A stretch of DNA of 64,000 bases from Bifidobacterium lemurum (GCF_014898175.1 NZ_CP062948.1:1302001-1366000); one strand, 5' to 3'; shown: positions 48,180 to 58,204, counted from the stretch's first letter. The notes: generated by a model not told the origin, from the letters alone. Translations and numbers: made by a program.

Positions 48180-48580
48180 GGGATGTCCTTTCGTATGGCC
48201 GCGAACGCAACGCGGTCGAATGATGGGATGGTTATGTGTTGCTGGGTCGTAAAGGGGCAAGCGGTTTGTGTGCCGTTGTGGTCGACGAGGTCGGTATGAG
48301 TCGGCGGATGGTTCGTGCCACGCCGTGCTGGTGGGATAGGTGGGCTAAGTGGTCTGCATACGAGTGAACCGCACTGGTCCGGTTGTCCGCTGTGGTTGGT
48401 CGGGATGTGCTCTGCGAGCTTCGCCGATGATTTCCGGATGTTTGCTGAACGCTTGCTGGATATGGTGAGGTTCGCGCCGTTGCCCTCCGTTTGGGGGGAT
48501 GCGGCTGGGCGAAGGTCGCTGCCGGTGAATTGCCGGGGTCGGGGCTAGACTGTGAGGGACGTACTCACAAAGGACATATC
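48180..48580. other. Divergent intergenic region
   Basis: This 401-bp stretch has no supported gene. A TAGACT (48546-48551) is a possible -10 for the rightward gene. A small hairpin TGTGAG/CTCACA (48551-48569) lies just upstream of its SD. Confidence 0.4.
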
Positions 48581-49018
48581 ATGGCGAATGCGATGAAGCA
48601 TGACAACAACTATCTGCGCCAGCAGCGGGCGGCCTCCGTCGCCTTCCAGAAACGCACACCGGAACGCGCGCTGATTTGGGCCGGCTCCCTCTATCTTGCG
48701 GGCATGGCCGTGATGCTGGTGTTGGGCAGCATGGGGGTGATTCCCTCCGCGGATGGCACGCTGGTCGGCGGCGGGCAGGTCGGCTATGTGGCGATGTACG
48801 CCGTCGCCTCTATCGCCGTCGCCGCGGTGAGCGCGTTCGTGGCCTTCAAATACATCGTCCCGGGCCATCCGAACCGCAAAGTGGTGTATTGGCTGGTGTT
48901 CGTACTGGTGTTCTCGCTGGTCACCTTCGATACGCTGGCGTTGATCGTGTTCGCTGTCGCGCTCGGCTTCTACGCCACCCGCGACCGCAGGCCGAAAGAC
49001 GCCGCCGCCAAGCGGTAG
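48581..49018 (+). CDS. Small membrane protein, unknown function
   Basis: The 145-residue protein has a charged N-terminus (MKHDNNYLRQQ), then four hydrophobic helices (WAGSLYLAGMAVMLVLGSMG; VAMYAVASIAVAAVSAFVAF; VVYWLVFVLVFSLVTF; TLALIVFAVALGFYAT) and a basic tail. ATG 48581 follows SD AAAGGA. A hairpin (TGTGAG/CTCACA) sits between the -10-like TAGACT and the SD and could tune expression. I recognise no family. Confidence 0.75.
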   Translation: MANAMKHDNNYLRQQRAASVAFQKRTPERALIWAGSLYLAGMAVMLVLGSMGVIPSADGTLVGGGQVGYVAMYAVASIAVAAVSAFVAFKYIVPGHPNRKVVYWLVFVLVFSLVTFDTLALIVFAVALGFYATRDRRPKDAAAKR

Positions 49019-49240
49019 CGGACTGGGCCGGGCCGAAATCCAGCGGCTGTCGGGTGTGCCGCCGGGTGTGCCGTCAGGCGCAATGTTGGTTGTGCCGCCG
49101 GGTGGTTTATCAGGCGCGCTGCCGTGCGTGCCGCTCGGCTTTGTCGTATCCGCTTGGGGTAAGCCCGTCGATGATCTCCGCTTCCTCCGTTTTCCTCCGC
49201 CGTCTGCGGTATCGAGGGCGGCCTGATAGCCTAGTGGACT

Positions 49241-50464
49241 ATGAGTGAAGTGACGAACCGGGGGATTGCCGAATCCGACGTGAACGGCGACGGCGTGATC
49301 GACATCGACGACAAACGACTGCCGCTGGTGGCCCGCATCTACGGCGCGCTGGTGCTGCTCAACGGCATCATGACGGCGCCCGCCATCGTGTTGTCCAGCG
49401 CGCACGCGGCGCGTGAGGTGATCGCCGGCCGTATGCACGTGGACTTCATGGACCTGACGTTCATGCTGACCGCGGCGGACACCGTGCTGCTGGTGGTGAA
49501 CGCGACCTGCCTGGTCGTCTTCGGCGCGTTGCTGCTGCGCAACAAGCGCAAGCACGCCGCCCGCTGGGCCTATACGCTGATCCCGCTCACCATCGCCGAG
49601 GCGATGTTCTCGCTCGCTTTGCAGGGCATCGGCGGCAATCTGATCATGCCCGCGATCCAGCTGGTGATCCTCGTGACCATCTCGATCGTGGCGGATCCGG
49701 CGCTGCATGAGGAACGCCGCCTGCACCGCACCCTCAGGCGCATGGACGAGCGCGACAACTATTGGGACGCCGTGCGCAAAGGCATGCTCGGCCGCGACCA
49801 GACCGGCAAAGGCTACATCTCGCTGGACTTCTTCAACGTGTTCTGGCTGTTCCTGATCGGCTGCGTGTTCGGCTTGGTGGTCGAGACGATCTACCACTAC
49901 ATTCTGTTCGGCGAATACGAGGACCGCGCCGGCCTGCTGTGGGGGCCGTTCTCGCCGATCTACGGCTTCGGCGCGGTGATTCTGACCGCCTGCCTCAACC
50001 GCCTGTGGCGTGCGAATCCGGTGGCGATATTCCTCGCCTCCGCGGTGATCGGCGGCGCGTTCGAATGGTTCGTCAGCTGGTTCATGGAGGTCGCGTTCGG
50101 CATCACCGCATGGGATTACACCGGCCAATGGCTGTCGATCGGCGGGCGCACCTCCGGCAAATACATGCTGTTCTGGGGTGTGCTGGGCCTGTTGTGGATC
50201 AAGCTGATTCTGCCGTGGCTGCTGTGGCTGATCAACAAGATCCCATGGAAGGTGCGATACTCGCTCACCACGGTCTGCTTCGCGCTGATGGTGGTCGACT
50301 GCGTGATGACGCTGATGGCGCTCGACTGCTGGTTCACGCGTGTTTCCGGCGAACTGCCCGACTCGCCCATCACCCAGTTCTTCGCCGACAATTTCGGCAA
50401 CGACTTCATGGCCGACCGTTTCCAGACGATGAGCATCGACCCCACCAAGTCCGGCCGCGCATAA
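49241..50464 (+). CDS. CmpB-like putative ABC-transporter permease with EF-hand-like N-terminus
   Basis: The 407-residue polytopic membrane protein has about eight helices. The C-terminal half has the features of the putative ABC-transporter (CmpB, PF06541) family: FFNVFWLFLIGCVFGLVVE, GPFSPIYGFGA and FEWFVSWFMEVAFG. The N-terminus holds a calcium-loop-like motif, DVNGDGVIDIDD (residues 13-24), with acidic or polar ligands at 1, 3, 5, 9 and 12, unusual for a membrane transporter. No SD is seen; a weak TAGCCT box (49227-49232) eight bases upstream suggests a leaderless start. Substrate unknown. Confidence 0.82.
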   Translation: MSEVTNRGIAESDVNGDGVIDIDDKRLPLVARIYGALVLLNGIMTAPAIVLSSAHAAREVIAGRMHVDFMDLTFMLTAADTVLLVVNATCLVVFGALLLRNKRKHAARWAYTLIPLTIAEAMFSLALQGIGGNLIMPAIQLVILVTISIVADPALHEERRLHRTLRRMDERDNYWDAVRKGMLGRDQTGKGYISLDFFNVFWLFLIGCVFGLVVETIYHYILFGEYEDRAGLLWGPFSPIYGFGAVILTACLNRLWRANPVAIFLASAVIGGAFEWFVSWFMEVAFGITAWDYTGQWLSIGGRTSGKYMLFWGVLGLLWIKLILPWLLWLINKIPWKVRYSLTTVCFALMVVDCVMTLMALDCWFTRVSGELPDSPITQFFADNFGNDFMADRFQTMSIDPTKSGRA

Positions 50465-50614
50465 GTGTTTTTTACATATCCGGGCGTCTTTTTGACAACC
50501 ATCTGGTGTCCCCTTGAAAGGGGGGTAGCGTCGAAACTGGTGGCCTGTACGCATCAATGAGGTACGCGTGCGGACTATCCGGGAAGAGCGTAATCCAGAG
50601 AGAGTTGGGGAACG

Positions 50615-53600
50615 ATGTCCAGATCCAAACATCATGAGGAAAGCGAACGTAATCCGGGGCGCGTCGGTGTGGCGGCGCTGGTCGCGGCGGCGACGCTGTG
50701 CATGGGATTGATCATTCCGCAGTCGGCGGTCGCGCAGGACGCCGAAGCCGACGTCACGCAGTCGCAGACGCAATCGCAGGACGCGACCGTTGCCGACGGC
50801 CAGCAGACGACGGCCGACGGGGCGAATGACGAGGCGGACCCGTCACAGGCGGACGAGGCGACCGCCACGTCCATCGATGCGGTCCAGACGGTCGTCGGCC
50901 GGCAGGGAGACGCCGCCATGGCGCTGCCGCAGACGGTCACCGTGCGCTATTCGGACGGATCCGCGCAGGAGCAGACGGTGGCGTGGTCGGGCAACGGTTA
51001 TTCCACTGATGCCGATCTGGCGGGACTGCCCGCCGGGGAATACGATTTCACCGGCACCGTCGAGGGCATCGATCTGCCCGCCGCCGTGCATCTGACTGTC
51101 GAGGCCGTCGAAGCCGCGCCGCAGCAGAGCGAAAACGACGCCGCGGAGCCGGCGGATGACGCCGCCGACAATAAGACCGGCGAACCGCAGGCCGGCGAGC
51201 CTCAAAGCGACGAACCCACCGTCGCGTCCGTGGATAATCCGGTGGTGTCAGCGGACGATGTGGCGTTCGGCACCTATCCGGCCGGCGTGATTCCGTTCAT
51301 CGCGTACGAGTCCGTGCTGGTCGCCTACCAGGACGGATCCACGGGGTGGGAAACCCCGGTGTGGGATGAGATCACCGAAGAGCAGTCCAACACGCCCGGC
51401 AGCTATATCATCGAAGGCTCGTTCGAGGGAAGCGACGTCAAGGTCCGAGGAAGCATAACGTTCGCTTCGGTGGTTTCCATGCAGGTCGACGAAGTGACCA
51501 CCGTGGTGGGCGCCGCTCCCGAAATGCCTTCCGTGCGTTTCTATCTGGTGGGATACGGCGAATACCAGTACGGTGTGGACTGGGATGAGATCGATCCGAC
51601 GCTGTACGCCTCCGCCAATGATTTCACGGTAAACGGCACTGTGTCGAACTCGTCCATCGCCGTGACCGCCACCGTGCATGTGCGCGAATATCAGTCGGTG
51701 AAAGAGGCTTCCTACGTCGGCTACGTGAATGTCATGCCTTATGCGTGGGACCTGCCAACCACTGTGGAAGTGACGTATTCCGATGGCACGACGGGCCAGA
51801 TGTCCGTCGAGTGGACGTACGATCCGGACAGCGAGGAGATGCGGGAGGCGTTCAAGCAGGAGGGCTTCTTCACCATCGACGGTGTGGTCAGCGGCACCGA
51901 CATCGCCGCCACGTTGAAGGTCACCGTGCTGTCCTACACATTCGCGCCGGTGACGGCGCAGACCTTCGTCGGCGCGTATCCGTCGCTGCCGAGCGATGTG
52001 ACGGCGCGCCTGTCCGACGGCAGCGTGCAGACGGCGTATGTGTATTGGGATGACATCGACGCCAGCCAGTACGCGAGCAAGGGGACGTTCGAAGTGACGG
52101 GCACCGTGCCCAATTTCGGTGACGCGACCGTCACCGCGACCGTCACCGTCAAAGGATTCTCCAGCGTCGAGAGCGTGTCCGTCGACATCATCGCGGGGCA
52201 GAATCCGCAGTGGGAGCTTCCCAACAGCGTGAACGCCACCCTTGACGACGGCTCGGTGACGACGGTCGCCGTGGATTGGGGCACGCTGAATCCCGATGAT
52301 TACGCCCAGCAGGGCACGTACACGGTCGTCGGCCATGTCTCTCAGTCCTCCGTGGAGGTCACCGCCACAGTGCATGCGTGGGCGATTCGCTCGGTGAAAA
52401 GCGAGAGCGTCTACACGCTTCCGGGCGTCGCGCCCAATCTGCCGTACAGCCTGGGCGTCGTGCTCGCCAACGGCGACAGCGAATGGGTGAGCGTGCAGTG
52501 GGAAAGCGTCGATCCTTCGCAATATGCCGAACAGAGCGTGTTCACCGTCCGAGGCGCGGTCGACTATACCGACATTCCCGCAATCGTGACCGTACATGTT
52601 ATGCCCGTCGTCGAGGTGCTGTCGACTTCCTCCTACACCACGGTGGTGGGGTTGCCGGTGTACTACTGGTCGAGCATGGTGAGCGTGCAGTACGCCGATG
52701 GCGGCGTCGACTCACTGCCCGTGCAATGGGATGAGGTCGATCCCTTACGATATGAGACCGCCGGAAGCTTCACGGTGGAGGGCACGGTGCAAGGCATCGA
52801 CCTCAAGGCCACGGCCACGGTGAATGTGCAGGAGCTCGTCAGCAATGAGATCAACATCACCACGGTGAAGGGTCGCGCACCCAATCTCGATGTCTCATTC
52901 CCGCTTACCGGCAATATGTACTACAACATGGACTCGTGGGACTGGGAGACCGTCGATCCTGCCCTCTATCAGAAGGAAGGGCAGTTCGACGTCAAAGGCA
53001 AGCTGGGAGGCAAAATCGACGTGGTCGCGCATGTGTTGGTGGTGAGCGTGACTTCCGTCGATCCGTTGCAGGCGGTGCAGACCATGACCGGAGTGTTGCC
53101 CGAGTTGCCGTACAACGTGAAAGTGCGCTATAGCGACGGGGCGGCCGAGACCTTGCGGGTAACGTGGAATAGCCCGACCTTCGAGCAGGTGGCGCAGCCT
53201 GGCGAATTCGACGTGACGGGTACGGTGTCGCAGACGGGGACCAGCGTCAGCGTCCATGTGGTGGTTCGAGACAGTCAGAAGACGCGCGCCGTGACGGTGT
53301 CCACGTTGAAGGGCGTCCGTCCGAATCTGCCGTATCAGGTAACCGCAACGCTGTGGAACGGCACGCAGATCGAGGTGGTGGCCGATTGGGAGACGCCTGA
53401 GCCTGAAATGTACAACACGTTGAACGCGAACGGCTTCCAAGTCAATGGCTACATCCACGGCTCCGACGTGCCGATCGTCGCGACCGTCAAGGTATTCGAT
53501 GCCGCGCCATCCGGGGCGGAAAGCTCCGTCACCACACTGATGAACGTCGCGCCGACGCTTCCCAGCTCGATGGGCATCACCCTGACCAACGGCGACGTCG

Positions 53601-56600
53601 CGTCGGTGAACAGCGGTCTGCTGTGGCCCACGGTCGATCCGGAACAGTACGCGCAGGCGGGCACTTTCGACGTTTCCGGCGAACTGCTGGGAACGGACGT
53701 CGTGCCGGTTATGCATGTCACCGTCACTGAAGTCGTTGATATCGACACGTACTATTCGTGGACGCGGCGCTATGTGCGCGGCTCCTCGTACAAGGATCTC
53801 TACCTGCCCGAGACAATCGGAGGCTATGCCGCGGACGGCACGTACGTCAGCAACATTCCGCTGCAATGGGAGGGGATCGACGACAGCGTCTTCGACACGC
53901 TCGGCACGCATACGATCAAGGGAACCTATCCCGGCGGCAGCATCGAGTTGACCCTCGACGTGGTGGACATCACCTCCGTCACGAATGTCAGCGAGCTGCG
54001 AACGTTGGCCGGAGTTACGTCCCCTAGCTGGTATTCGACGGCGGACGTCACCTATAGCGACGGCGTGACGCAGGACGGCGGCGTGGACTGGGACGAGCTG
54101 GCGGATTCGGCCTACGCGCAATCCGGCGAATATGAGCTTACCGGCGTTGTGTCAGGTACGAACCATCGAGTGGGCGGCAAGCTGACGGTATACGACGATG
54201 CCACCGCGGAGCCGACGGAGGTGTGGACACGCCCGGGCGTGGTCCCCTCGCTGCCGTCCCAGGTGCAGGTGACCTATTCCGAGAGTCTGCTGTCGGCGCT
54301 CGCCGACGGGGTGGCGGGCCTGTTCTCCAGCAGGGCCACCACGGGTGATATAAGCGATGGCGGCACATGGCTGCCGGTGACGTGGGATGCCATCGACCCC
54401 GCGGACTATGGCGAGGACCGTGAGAACACGACGTTCACGGTCAACGGTGTGATCACCGGAAGCGACGTGCCTGTCACCGCCACGGTCAGTGTGGAGTCCA
54501 TTAAGTCCGTGCAGCTCGCCGATGTGGCCACGGCGCCGGGTGTGTATCCGGGCCTGCCGTATTCCGTGACGGTGGTGACCTCGGCCGGCAAGAGCCGCAC
54601 GATGTACGCGCAATGGGAAGCCATTCCCGTAAGCGCGTATCAGGATGCCGGCGCCGTGTTCACCGTCAATGGTTCGATTGTGGATTATTCGTCGTCGACC
54701 CCCGTGAAGGTGATGGGCATCTCCCTTACCGTGCGCGTGAAGGCACCCGCCGAAGTGAAGACGCAGGCGATCGACGGCGCGGTCACCAAGACGGGCGTGC
54801 GGCCCACACTGGCCAGCTACGCCCCGGTGATGCTGGACGACGGCTCCGTCGTGTCCGTGCCGGTCGTGTGGGATCCGATTCCGGTCGAGCAGTACCAGCA
54901 GGCCGGCACGTTCACCGTGTACGGAACGCTGAATCTGAACGCACCGTCCGCCGAGGCGTCGGAAGCGTCTTTGGCCGCGGTCGCCCGCATCGCGCGCGCA
55001 TCGGGCTTCGTCAACCGCGTGTCCACGCAGGTGGAGGTGCGCGACGATGCTTCCAGCGGCGACGTGTCGGTGATCGACGTCTCGGTCGCCAGCGTGGCTG
55101 CTGGTGTGGCGAGCCTGCCTGAAATGGTGGCTGTGCACTACGTTGGCGGGACGGCCACGCCGGTTCCTGTGACGTGGGACACCAGCACGGTCGACTTCGG
55201 CAAGCCCGGCACCTACGAGGTGGTCGGCAAGGTTGAGGGCACGGACAAGCCGGCCTACTGCTATGTGAACGTCAAGGAATCCACCGCTGATCTGCTGGAG
55301 GGATATGACGAGGTCTCGCTTGCCGTCAAGGTCGGTTCCACCGCCCGGCAGGTGGCCGATCTGCTGCCTCAGCAGGTGAAGGCCAATTATTCCGACGGCA
55401 CCTCCAAACTGGTGGGGGTGACCTGGAATCTGACGCCGCTTACCGACGATGCGTTGGGGCAGAAAGACAACGTTCTGACGATTACCGGCACGGTGGATGG
55501 CATGCCGAAGACCGCCAAGGCCACCATCACCGTCACGGACGACGCCACCCCGGTCAGCGCCGCGGTGACGGCTCAGGTGACGACTCCCGAAGGCACCAAG
55601 CCTGATCTGAGCCAGGTCAAGGCGACCATCACATGGTCGGATGGCGGAACCACCGAATCCTCCGTGGTGTGGGAGGAGTTCGGCGACGACCTGTGGGCCG
55701 AGGGCAAGCGCGGCACGTCCTTTGAAGTGAAGGGCATCACCACGCCGGATTATTCCCTGCCCGTCACCGTGCGCGTCAACGTGACGAAGGTCGCGAAGAA
55801 GTACGTCGTGACCTTCGACGCGAACGGCGGAGTTTTCTCCGACGGCGAGTCCACGGCGGCAACGACCGTGGTTGAGGAGACCGCGGTTGCCGCGCCCTCT
55901 GCCGCTCCGACGCGCGAGGGATACAAGTTCGCGGGTTGGGCCACCGAACAGGGCGGGGAGTACGACTTCTCCACCGTGGTGACGGGCGATCTCACGCTTG
56001 TCGCCAAGTGGACGGACGTCTCGGCTCCGGAGTTCGCCATCGAAGGCAACAAGGACATCACGCTCGTCGTGGGAGACAAGTTCGACCCGCTGGCCGGCGT
56101 CACCGCCTCCGACAATGAGGACGGCGACGTGACCGACCGCATCGCGGTCGATCCCGAAACCGTCGACACCAGTAAGGACGGCGTGATCACGCTGACCTAC
56201 ACGGTCTCGGACAAGGCCGGCAACACAGCCGAACTCACACGCAAGGTGACGGTGAAGGCCAACACCGCCGCGCTTAAGGCGGCCGTGGAAGCCGCGGCGA
56301 AGCTGAACGCCGACCCGTACACCAACGAATCGTGGCAGCGGTTCGCCGATGAGTTGGCCAAGGCAAAGGCCGTGCTTGACGATACCGACGCCAGCCAGGC
56401 GCAGGTGGAAGCCGCCGTCAAGGCGCTGGCCGTCGCGCAGAAAGCGCTGGTCAAGGACGAGGCTGTCCCGAAGATCACCTTCGCCGAAACCTATCCGCCG
56501 ATTGTGGAATTCGGCGACGAGTTCGATCCGATGGCCGGAGTCACGGCCACGGACGACAACTCCGGCGACCTGACCGACGCCATCGAGGTGACGGGCGAGG

Positions 56601-57367
56601 TGAACACTGGCAAACTCGGCGAATACACGCTGACCTACACGGTGACCGACAGGGCCGGCAACACGACCCAAGTCAAGCGCACGGTCACCGTGGTCGACAC
56701 GGTCTCTCCGGTCTTCGTCAGCCTGTCCGACGCCACCATCGATTGCTGGTCCGACTTCGACCCGTTGGAAGGCGTCACCGCCACCGATAACGTGGACGGC
56801 GACGTGACCGACTCCATCACGGTCGAAGGCAAGGTCGATTCCGCCAAGCCGGGCGTCTACACGCTGACGTACAGGGTTTCGGATAAGACCGGCAACACGG
56901 TTGAGGTCGTGCGCACGGTGACGGTGAGGAGTCAGCGCACCACGCTGGCCATCCTCATCTCGCAAGGCGACGCTCTGGCGGAATCCCAATCGCGGTACAC
57001 CGCCGAAAGCTGGGCCGCGTTCGCCGAGGCGCTGGCCGCGGCCAAGGCCGTGTCGGCGGATCCCGACGCCACGGACGAGGAACTGAAGGAAGCCTATGAG
57101 GCGTTGAACGTGGCAGTCGACGCTCTGAAACCGGTCAAGCCGGTCGATCCCGAGCCCGGTGAGCCTGGCGGATCAGATGGGCCCGATGGCGGGCAGTCGC
57201 CGAGCGGTGGACGGAATCCCGGTCAGAACGTCGGAGACAAGACCGACGACGGCGGTGCGAAGCGCCTGTCCGCCACCGGCGCCGCCGCCGCGCTGCCGGT
57301 GCTCATCATGGGTCTGCTGGTCGCGGCCGGCGCGTTCCTTATGACGGTCAGGCGCTCGCGTCGCTGA
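50615..57367 (+). CDS. Giant sortase-anchored surface protein with about 20 Ig-like (Big_4) modules
   Basis: This 2250-residue protein has a signal peptide (core VAALVAAATLCMGLIIP, cleavage near AVAQDA) and an acidic Q/A/D-rich linker. About 20 modules of roughly 75-85 residues follow to about residue 1725, each with the YSDGS...VxWxxxDxxxY...GTFxVxGTV pattern of Big_4 domains. Next come an InlB/Flg_new repeat (YVVTFDANGG...YKFAGWATE, about 1730-1798), three DUF5011-type domains (GVTASDNEDGDVTD, about 1805-2105), two FIVAR domains (about 1885 and 2110) and a P/G linker. The end is LSATG (about 2216) with a hydrophobic helix and RRSRR, an atypical sorting signal. It is likely an adhesin. Confidence 0.92.
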   Translation: MSRSKHHEESERNPGRVGVAALVAAATLCMGLIIPQSAVAQDAEADVTQSQTQSQDATVADGQQTTADGANDEADPSQADEATATSIDAVQTVVGRQGDAAMALPQTVTVRYSDGSAQEQTVAWSGNGYSTDADLAGLPAGEYDFTGTVEGIDLPAAVHLTVEAVEAAPQQSENDAAEPADDAADNKTGEPQAGEPQSDEPTVASVDNPVVSADDVAFGTYPAGVIPFIAYESVLVAYQDGSTGWETPVWDEITEEQSNTPGSYIIEGSFEGSDVKVRGSITFASVVSMQVDEVTTVVGAAPEMPSVRFYLVGYGEYQYGVDWDEIDPTLYASANDFTVNGTVSNSSIAVTATVHVREYQSVKEASYVGYVNVMPYAWDLPTTVEVTYSDGTTGQMSVEWTYDPDSEEMREAFKQEGFFTIDGVVSGTDIAATLKVTVLSYTFAPVTAQTFVGAYPSLPSDVTARLSDGSVQTAYVYWDDIDASQYASKGTFEVTGTVPNFGDATVTATVTVKGFSSVESVSVDIIAGQNPQWELPNSVNATLDDGSVTTVAVDWGTLNPDDYAQQGTYTVVGHVSQSSVEVTATVHAWAIRSVKSESVYTLPGVAPNLPYSLGVVLANGDSEWVSVQWESVDPSQYAEQSVFTVRGAVDYTDIPAIVTVHVMPVVEVLSTSSYTTVVGLPVYYWSSMVSVQYADGGVDSLPVQWDEVDPLRYETAGSFTVEGTVQGIDLKATATVNVQELVSNEINITTVKGRAPNLDVSFPLTGNMYYNMDSWDWETVDPALYQKEGQFDVKGKLGGKIDVVAHVLVVSVTSVDPLQAVQTMTGVLPELPYNVKVRYSDGAAETLRVTWNSPTFEQVAQPGEFDVTGTVSQTGTSVSVHVVVRDSQKTRAVTVSTLKGVRPNLPYQVTATLWNGTQIEVVADWETPEPEMYNTLNANGFQVNGYIHGSDVPIVATVKVFDAAPSGAESSVTTLMNVAPTLPSSMGITLTNGDVASVNSGLLWPTVDPEQYAQAGTFDVSGELLGTDVVPVMHVTVTEVVDIDTYYSWTRRYVRGSSYKDLYLPETIGGYAADGTYVSNIPLQWEGIDDSVFDTLGTHTIKGTYPGGSIELTLDVVDITSVTNVSELRTLAGVTSPSWYSTADVTYSDGVTQDGGVDWDELADSAYAQSGEYELTGVVSGTNHRVGGKLTVYDDATAEPTEVWTRPGVVPSLPSQVQVTYSESLLSALADGVAGLFSSRATTGDISDGGTWLPVTWDAIDPADYGEDRENTTFTVNGVITGSDVPVTATVSVESIKSVQLADVATAPGVYPGLPYSVTVVTSAGKSRTMYAQWEAIPVSAYQDAGAVFTVNGSIVDYSSSTPVKVMGISLTVRVKAPAEVKTQAIDGAVTKTGVRPTLASYAPVMLDDGSVVSVPVVWDPIPVEQYQQAGTFTVYGTLNLNAPSAEASEASLAAVARIARASGFVNRVSTQVEVRDDASSGDVSVIDVSVASVAAGVASLPEMVAVHYVGGTATPVPVTWDTSTVDFGKPGTYEVVGKVEGTDKPAYCYVNVKESTADLLEGYDEVSLAVKVGSTARQVADLLPQQVKANYSDGTSKLVGVTWNLTPLTDDALGQKDNVLTITGTVDGMPKTAKATITVTDDATPVSAAVTAQVTTPEGTKPDLSQVKATITWSDGGTTESSVVWEEFGDDLWAEGKRGTSFEVKGITTPDYSLPVTVRVNVTKVAKKYVVTFDANGGVFSDGESTAATTVVEETAVAAPSAAPTREGYKFAGWATEQGGEYDFSTVVTGDLTLVAKWTDVSAPEFAIEGNKDITLVVGDKFDPLAGVTASDNEDGDVTDRIAVDPETVDTSKDGVITLTYTVSDKAGNTAELTRKVTVKANTAALKAAVEAAAKLNADPYTNESWQRFADELAKAKAVLDDTDASQAQVEAAVKALAVAQKALVKDEAVPKITFAETYPPIVEFGDEFDPMAGVTATDDNSGDLTDAIEVTGEVNTGKLGEYTLTYTVTDRAGNTTQVKRTVTVVDTVSPVFVSLSDATIDCWSDFDPLEGVTATDNVDGDVTDSITVEGKVDSAKPGVYTLTYRVSDKTGNTVEVVRTVTVRSQRTTLAILISQGDALAESQSRYTAESWAAFAEALAAAKAVSADPDATDEELKEAYEALNVAVDALKPVKPVDPEPGEPGGSDGPDGGQSPSGGRNPGQNVGDKTDDGGAKRLSATGAAAALPVLIMGLLVAAGAFLMTVRRSRR

Positions 57368-57667
57368 CCGCCCTGCGCCTGCGGTCCGGTTCATGGGCCG
57401 TCGCATAACGTATGATGCCCGCATGCCACATGGTGTGTGGGCATCACGCGTTGGCGGGATGTTCGGCCCATCTCGGCGGAATCCGCCGAAGTATGACGGG
57501 CGGGAATGACGTGCGTCGGGGAGCTGATCGTGGCCGGTTGGGCTGGGGTTGTTCCGTGAGCGGCCCTATAATGGCGGGTGATGATATTGCCGTTCCTGCG
57601 GGATGCGGGCCGTTCCGAAGTTCCGGTGTGTATGGCAGATGTTGGCGGTTTGGACAAAGGAGTTGTT
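57368..57667. other. Intergenic region before the Lrp-type gene
   Basis: No gene is seen. TATAAT (57567-57572) is a good -10 box and would give a leader of about 90 nt. Confidence 0.4.
57567..57572 (+). promoter_or_regulatory. -10 box of the Lrp/AsnC ligand-binding-domain gene
   Basis: Consensus TATAAT preceded by GGCCC; no clear -35. Confidence 0.5.
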
Positions 57668-57946
57668 ATGACGAACGCAATCGTGCTGATCGACGTGGCC
57701 AGCGGCAAAGTGAGCGAGGTCGCGCAGGCGATCGCGGACATCCCCGGCGTGCGCGAGGTGTATTCGGTGGCCGGCGATATCGACCTGGTCGCGGTCGTCT
57801 CCGCCGCGGACCATGACGCGCTCACCGACGTGATTCCCGGCGGCATCGCCAAGGTCGACGGCGTGACCCGCACCCGCACGCTGATGGCGTTCAAAACCTA
57901 CTCCGGCAAGGAACTGGCCGCCGCCTACGAACTCGGTCTCGACTGA
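57668..57946 (+). CDS. Stand-alone Lrp/AsnC ligand-binding (RAM) domain protein
   Basis: This 92-residue protein consists of a single RAM domain (AIVLIDVASGKVSEVAQAIA, IPGVREVYSVAGDIDLVAVV, VTRTRTLMAFKTYS) and no HTH. Such proteins bind amino acids and oligomerise, sometimes modulating full-length Lrp regulators. SD AAAGGAG lies upstream of ATG 57668. It stands alone between the giant surface protein and tRNA-Lys. Confidence 0.9.
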   Translation: MTNAIVLIDVASGKVSEVAQAIADIPGVREVYSVAGDIDLVAVVSAADHDALTDVIPGGIAKVDGVTRTRTLMAFKTYSGKELAAAYELGLD

Positions 57947-58076
57947 GTCCGGCGAGGCCGCGCCTTAGCCCTGTCCTCATGAGTCCGGCGAATGGTATGG
58001 GATGCGTACCGTGCTGTCGGGGTCTTGGTCTGGTCCGCATGGGTCCGGCATGATTGCGACGCGGCTTCGGTTGAGT

Positions 58077-58105
58077 TTGGCGTGTCTCACGATTCGTTGT
58101 AAAAT
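58077..58105 (+). promoter_or_regulatory. Promoter of tRNA-Lys
   Basis: TTTGGC (58077-58082), a 17-bp spacer and TAAAAT (58100-58105) lie 24 bases before the tRNA. Confidence 0.5.
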
Positions 58106-58128
58106 ATCCCACTGGTGCTACGCACCGT

Positions 58129-58204
58129 GCCCCTCTAGCTCAACGGTTAGAGCAGCGTCCTTTTAAGTCGTGGGTTGTGGGTTCGAATCCCACGGGGGGT
58201 ACCA
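58129..58204 (+). tRNA. tRNA-Lys (anticodon TTT)
   Basis: GCCCCTC pairs with GGGGGGT (two G-U pairs). The D-arm is GCTCAACGGTTAGAGC, the anticodon loop CTTTTAA has anticodon TTT, the T-arm is GTGGGTTCGAATCCCAC, and CCA is encoded (58202-58204). The anticodon stem has one U-U mismatch. Its 3' half is also read in antisense as the end of the HTH gene of the adjoining element, so it is the probable attachment site. Confidence 0.92.

Noticed and set aside
48545..50773. 742-codon minus-strand frame
   Set aside because: Overlaps three better-supported plus-strand genes and has H/D/R/Q-rich shadow composition.
54152..56989. 945-codon minus-strand frame antisense to the giant surface protein
   Set aside because: Regular repeats in it mirror the Big_4 and DUF5011 modules on the plus strand; no independent protein family.
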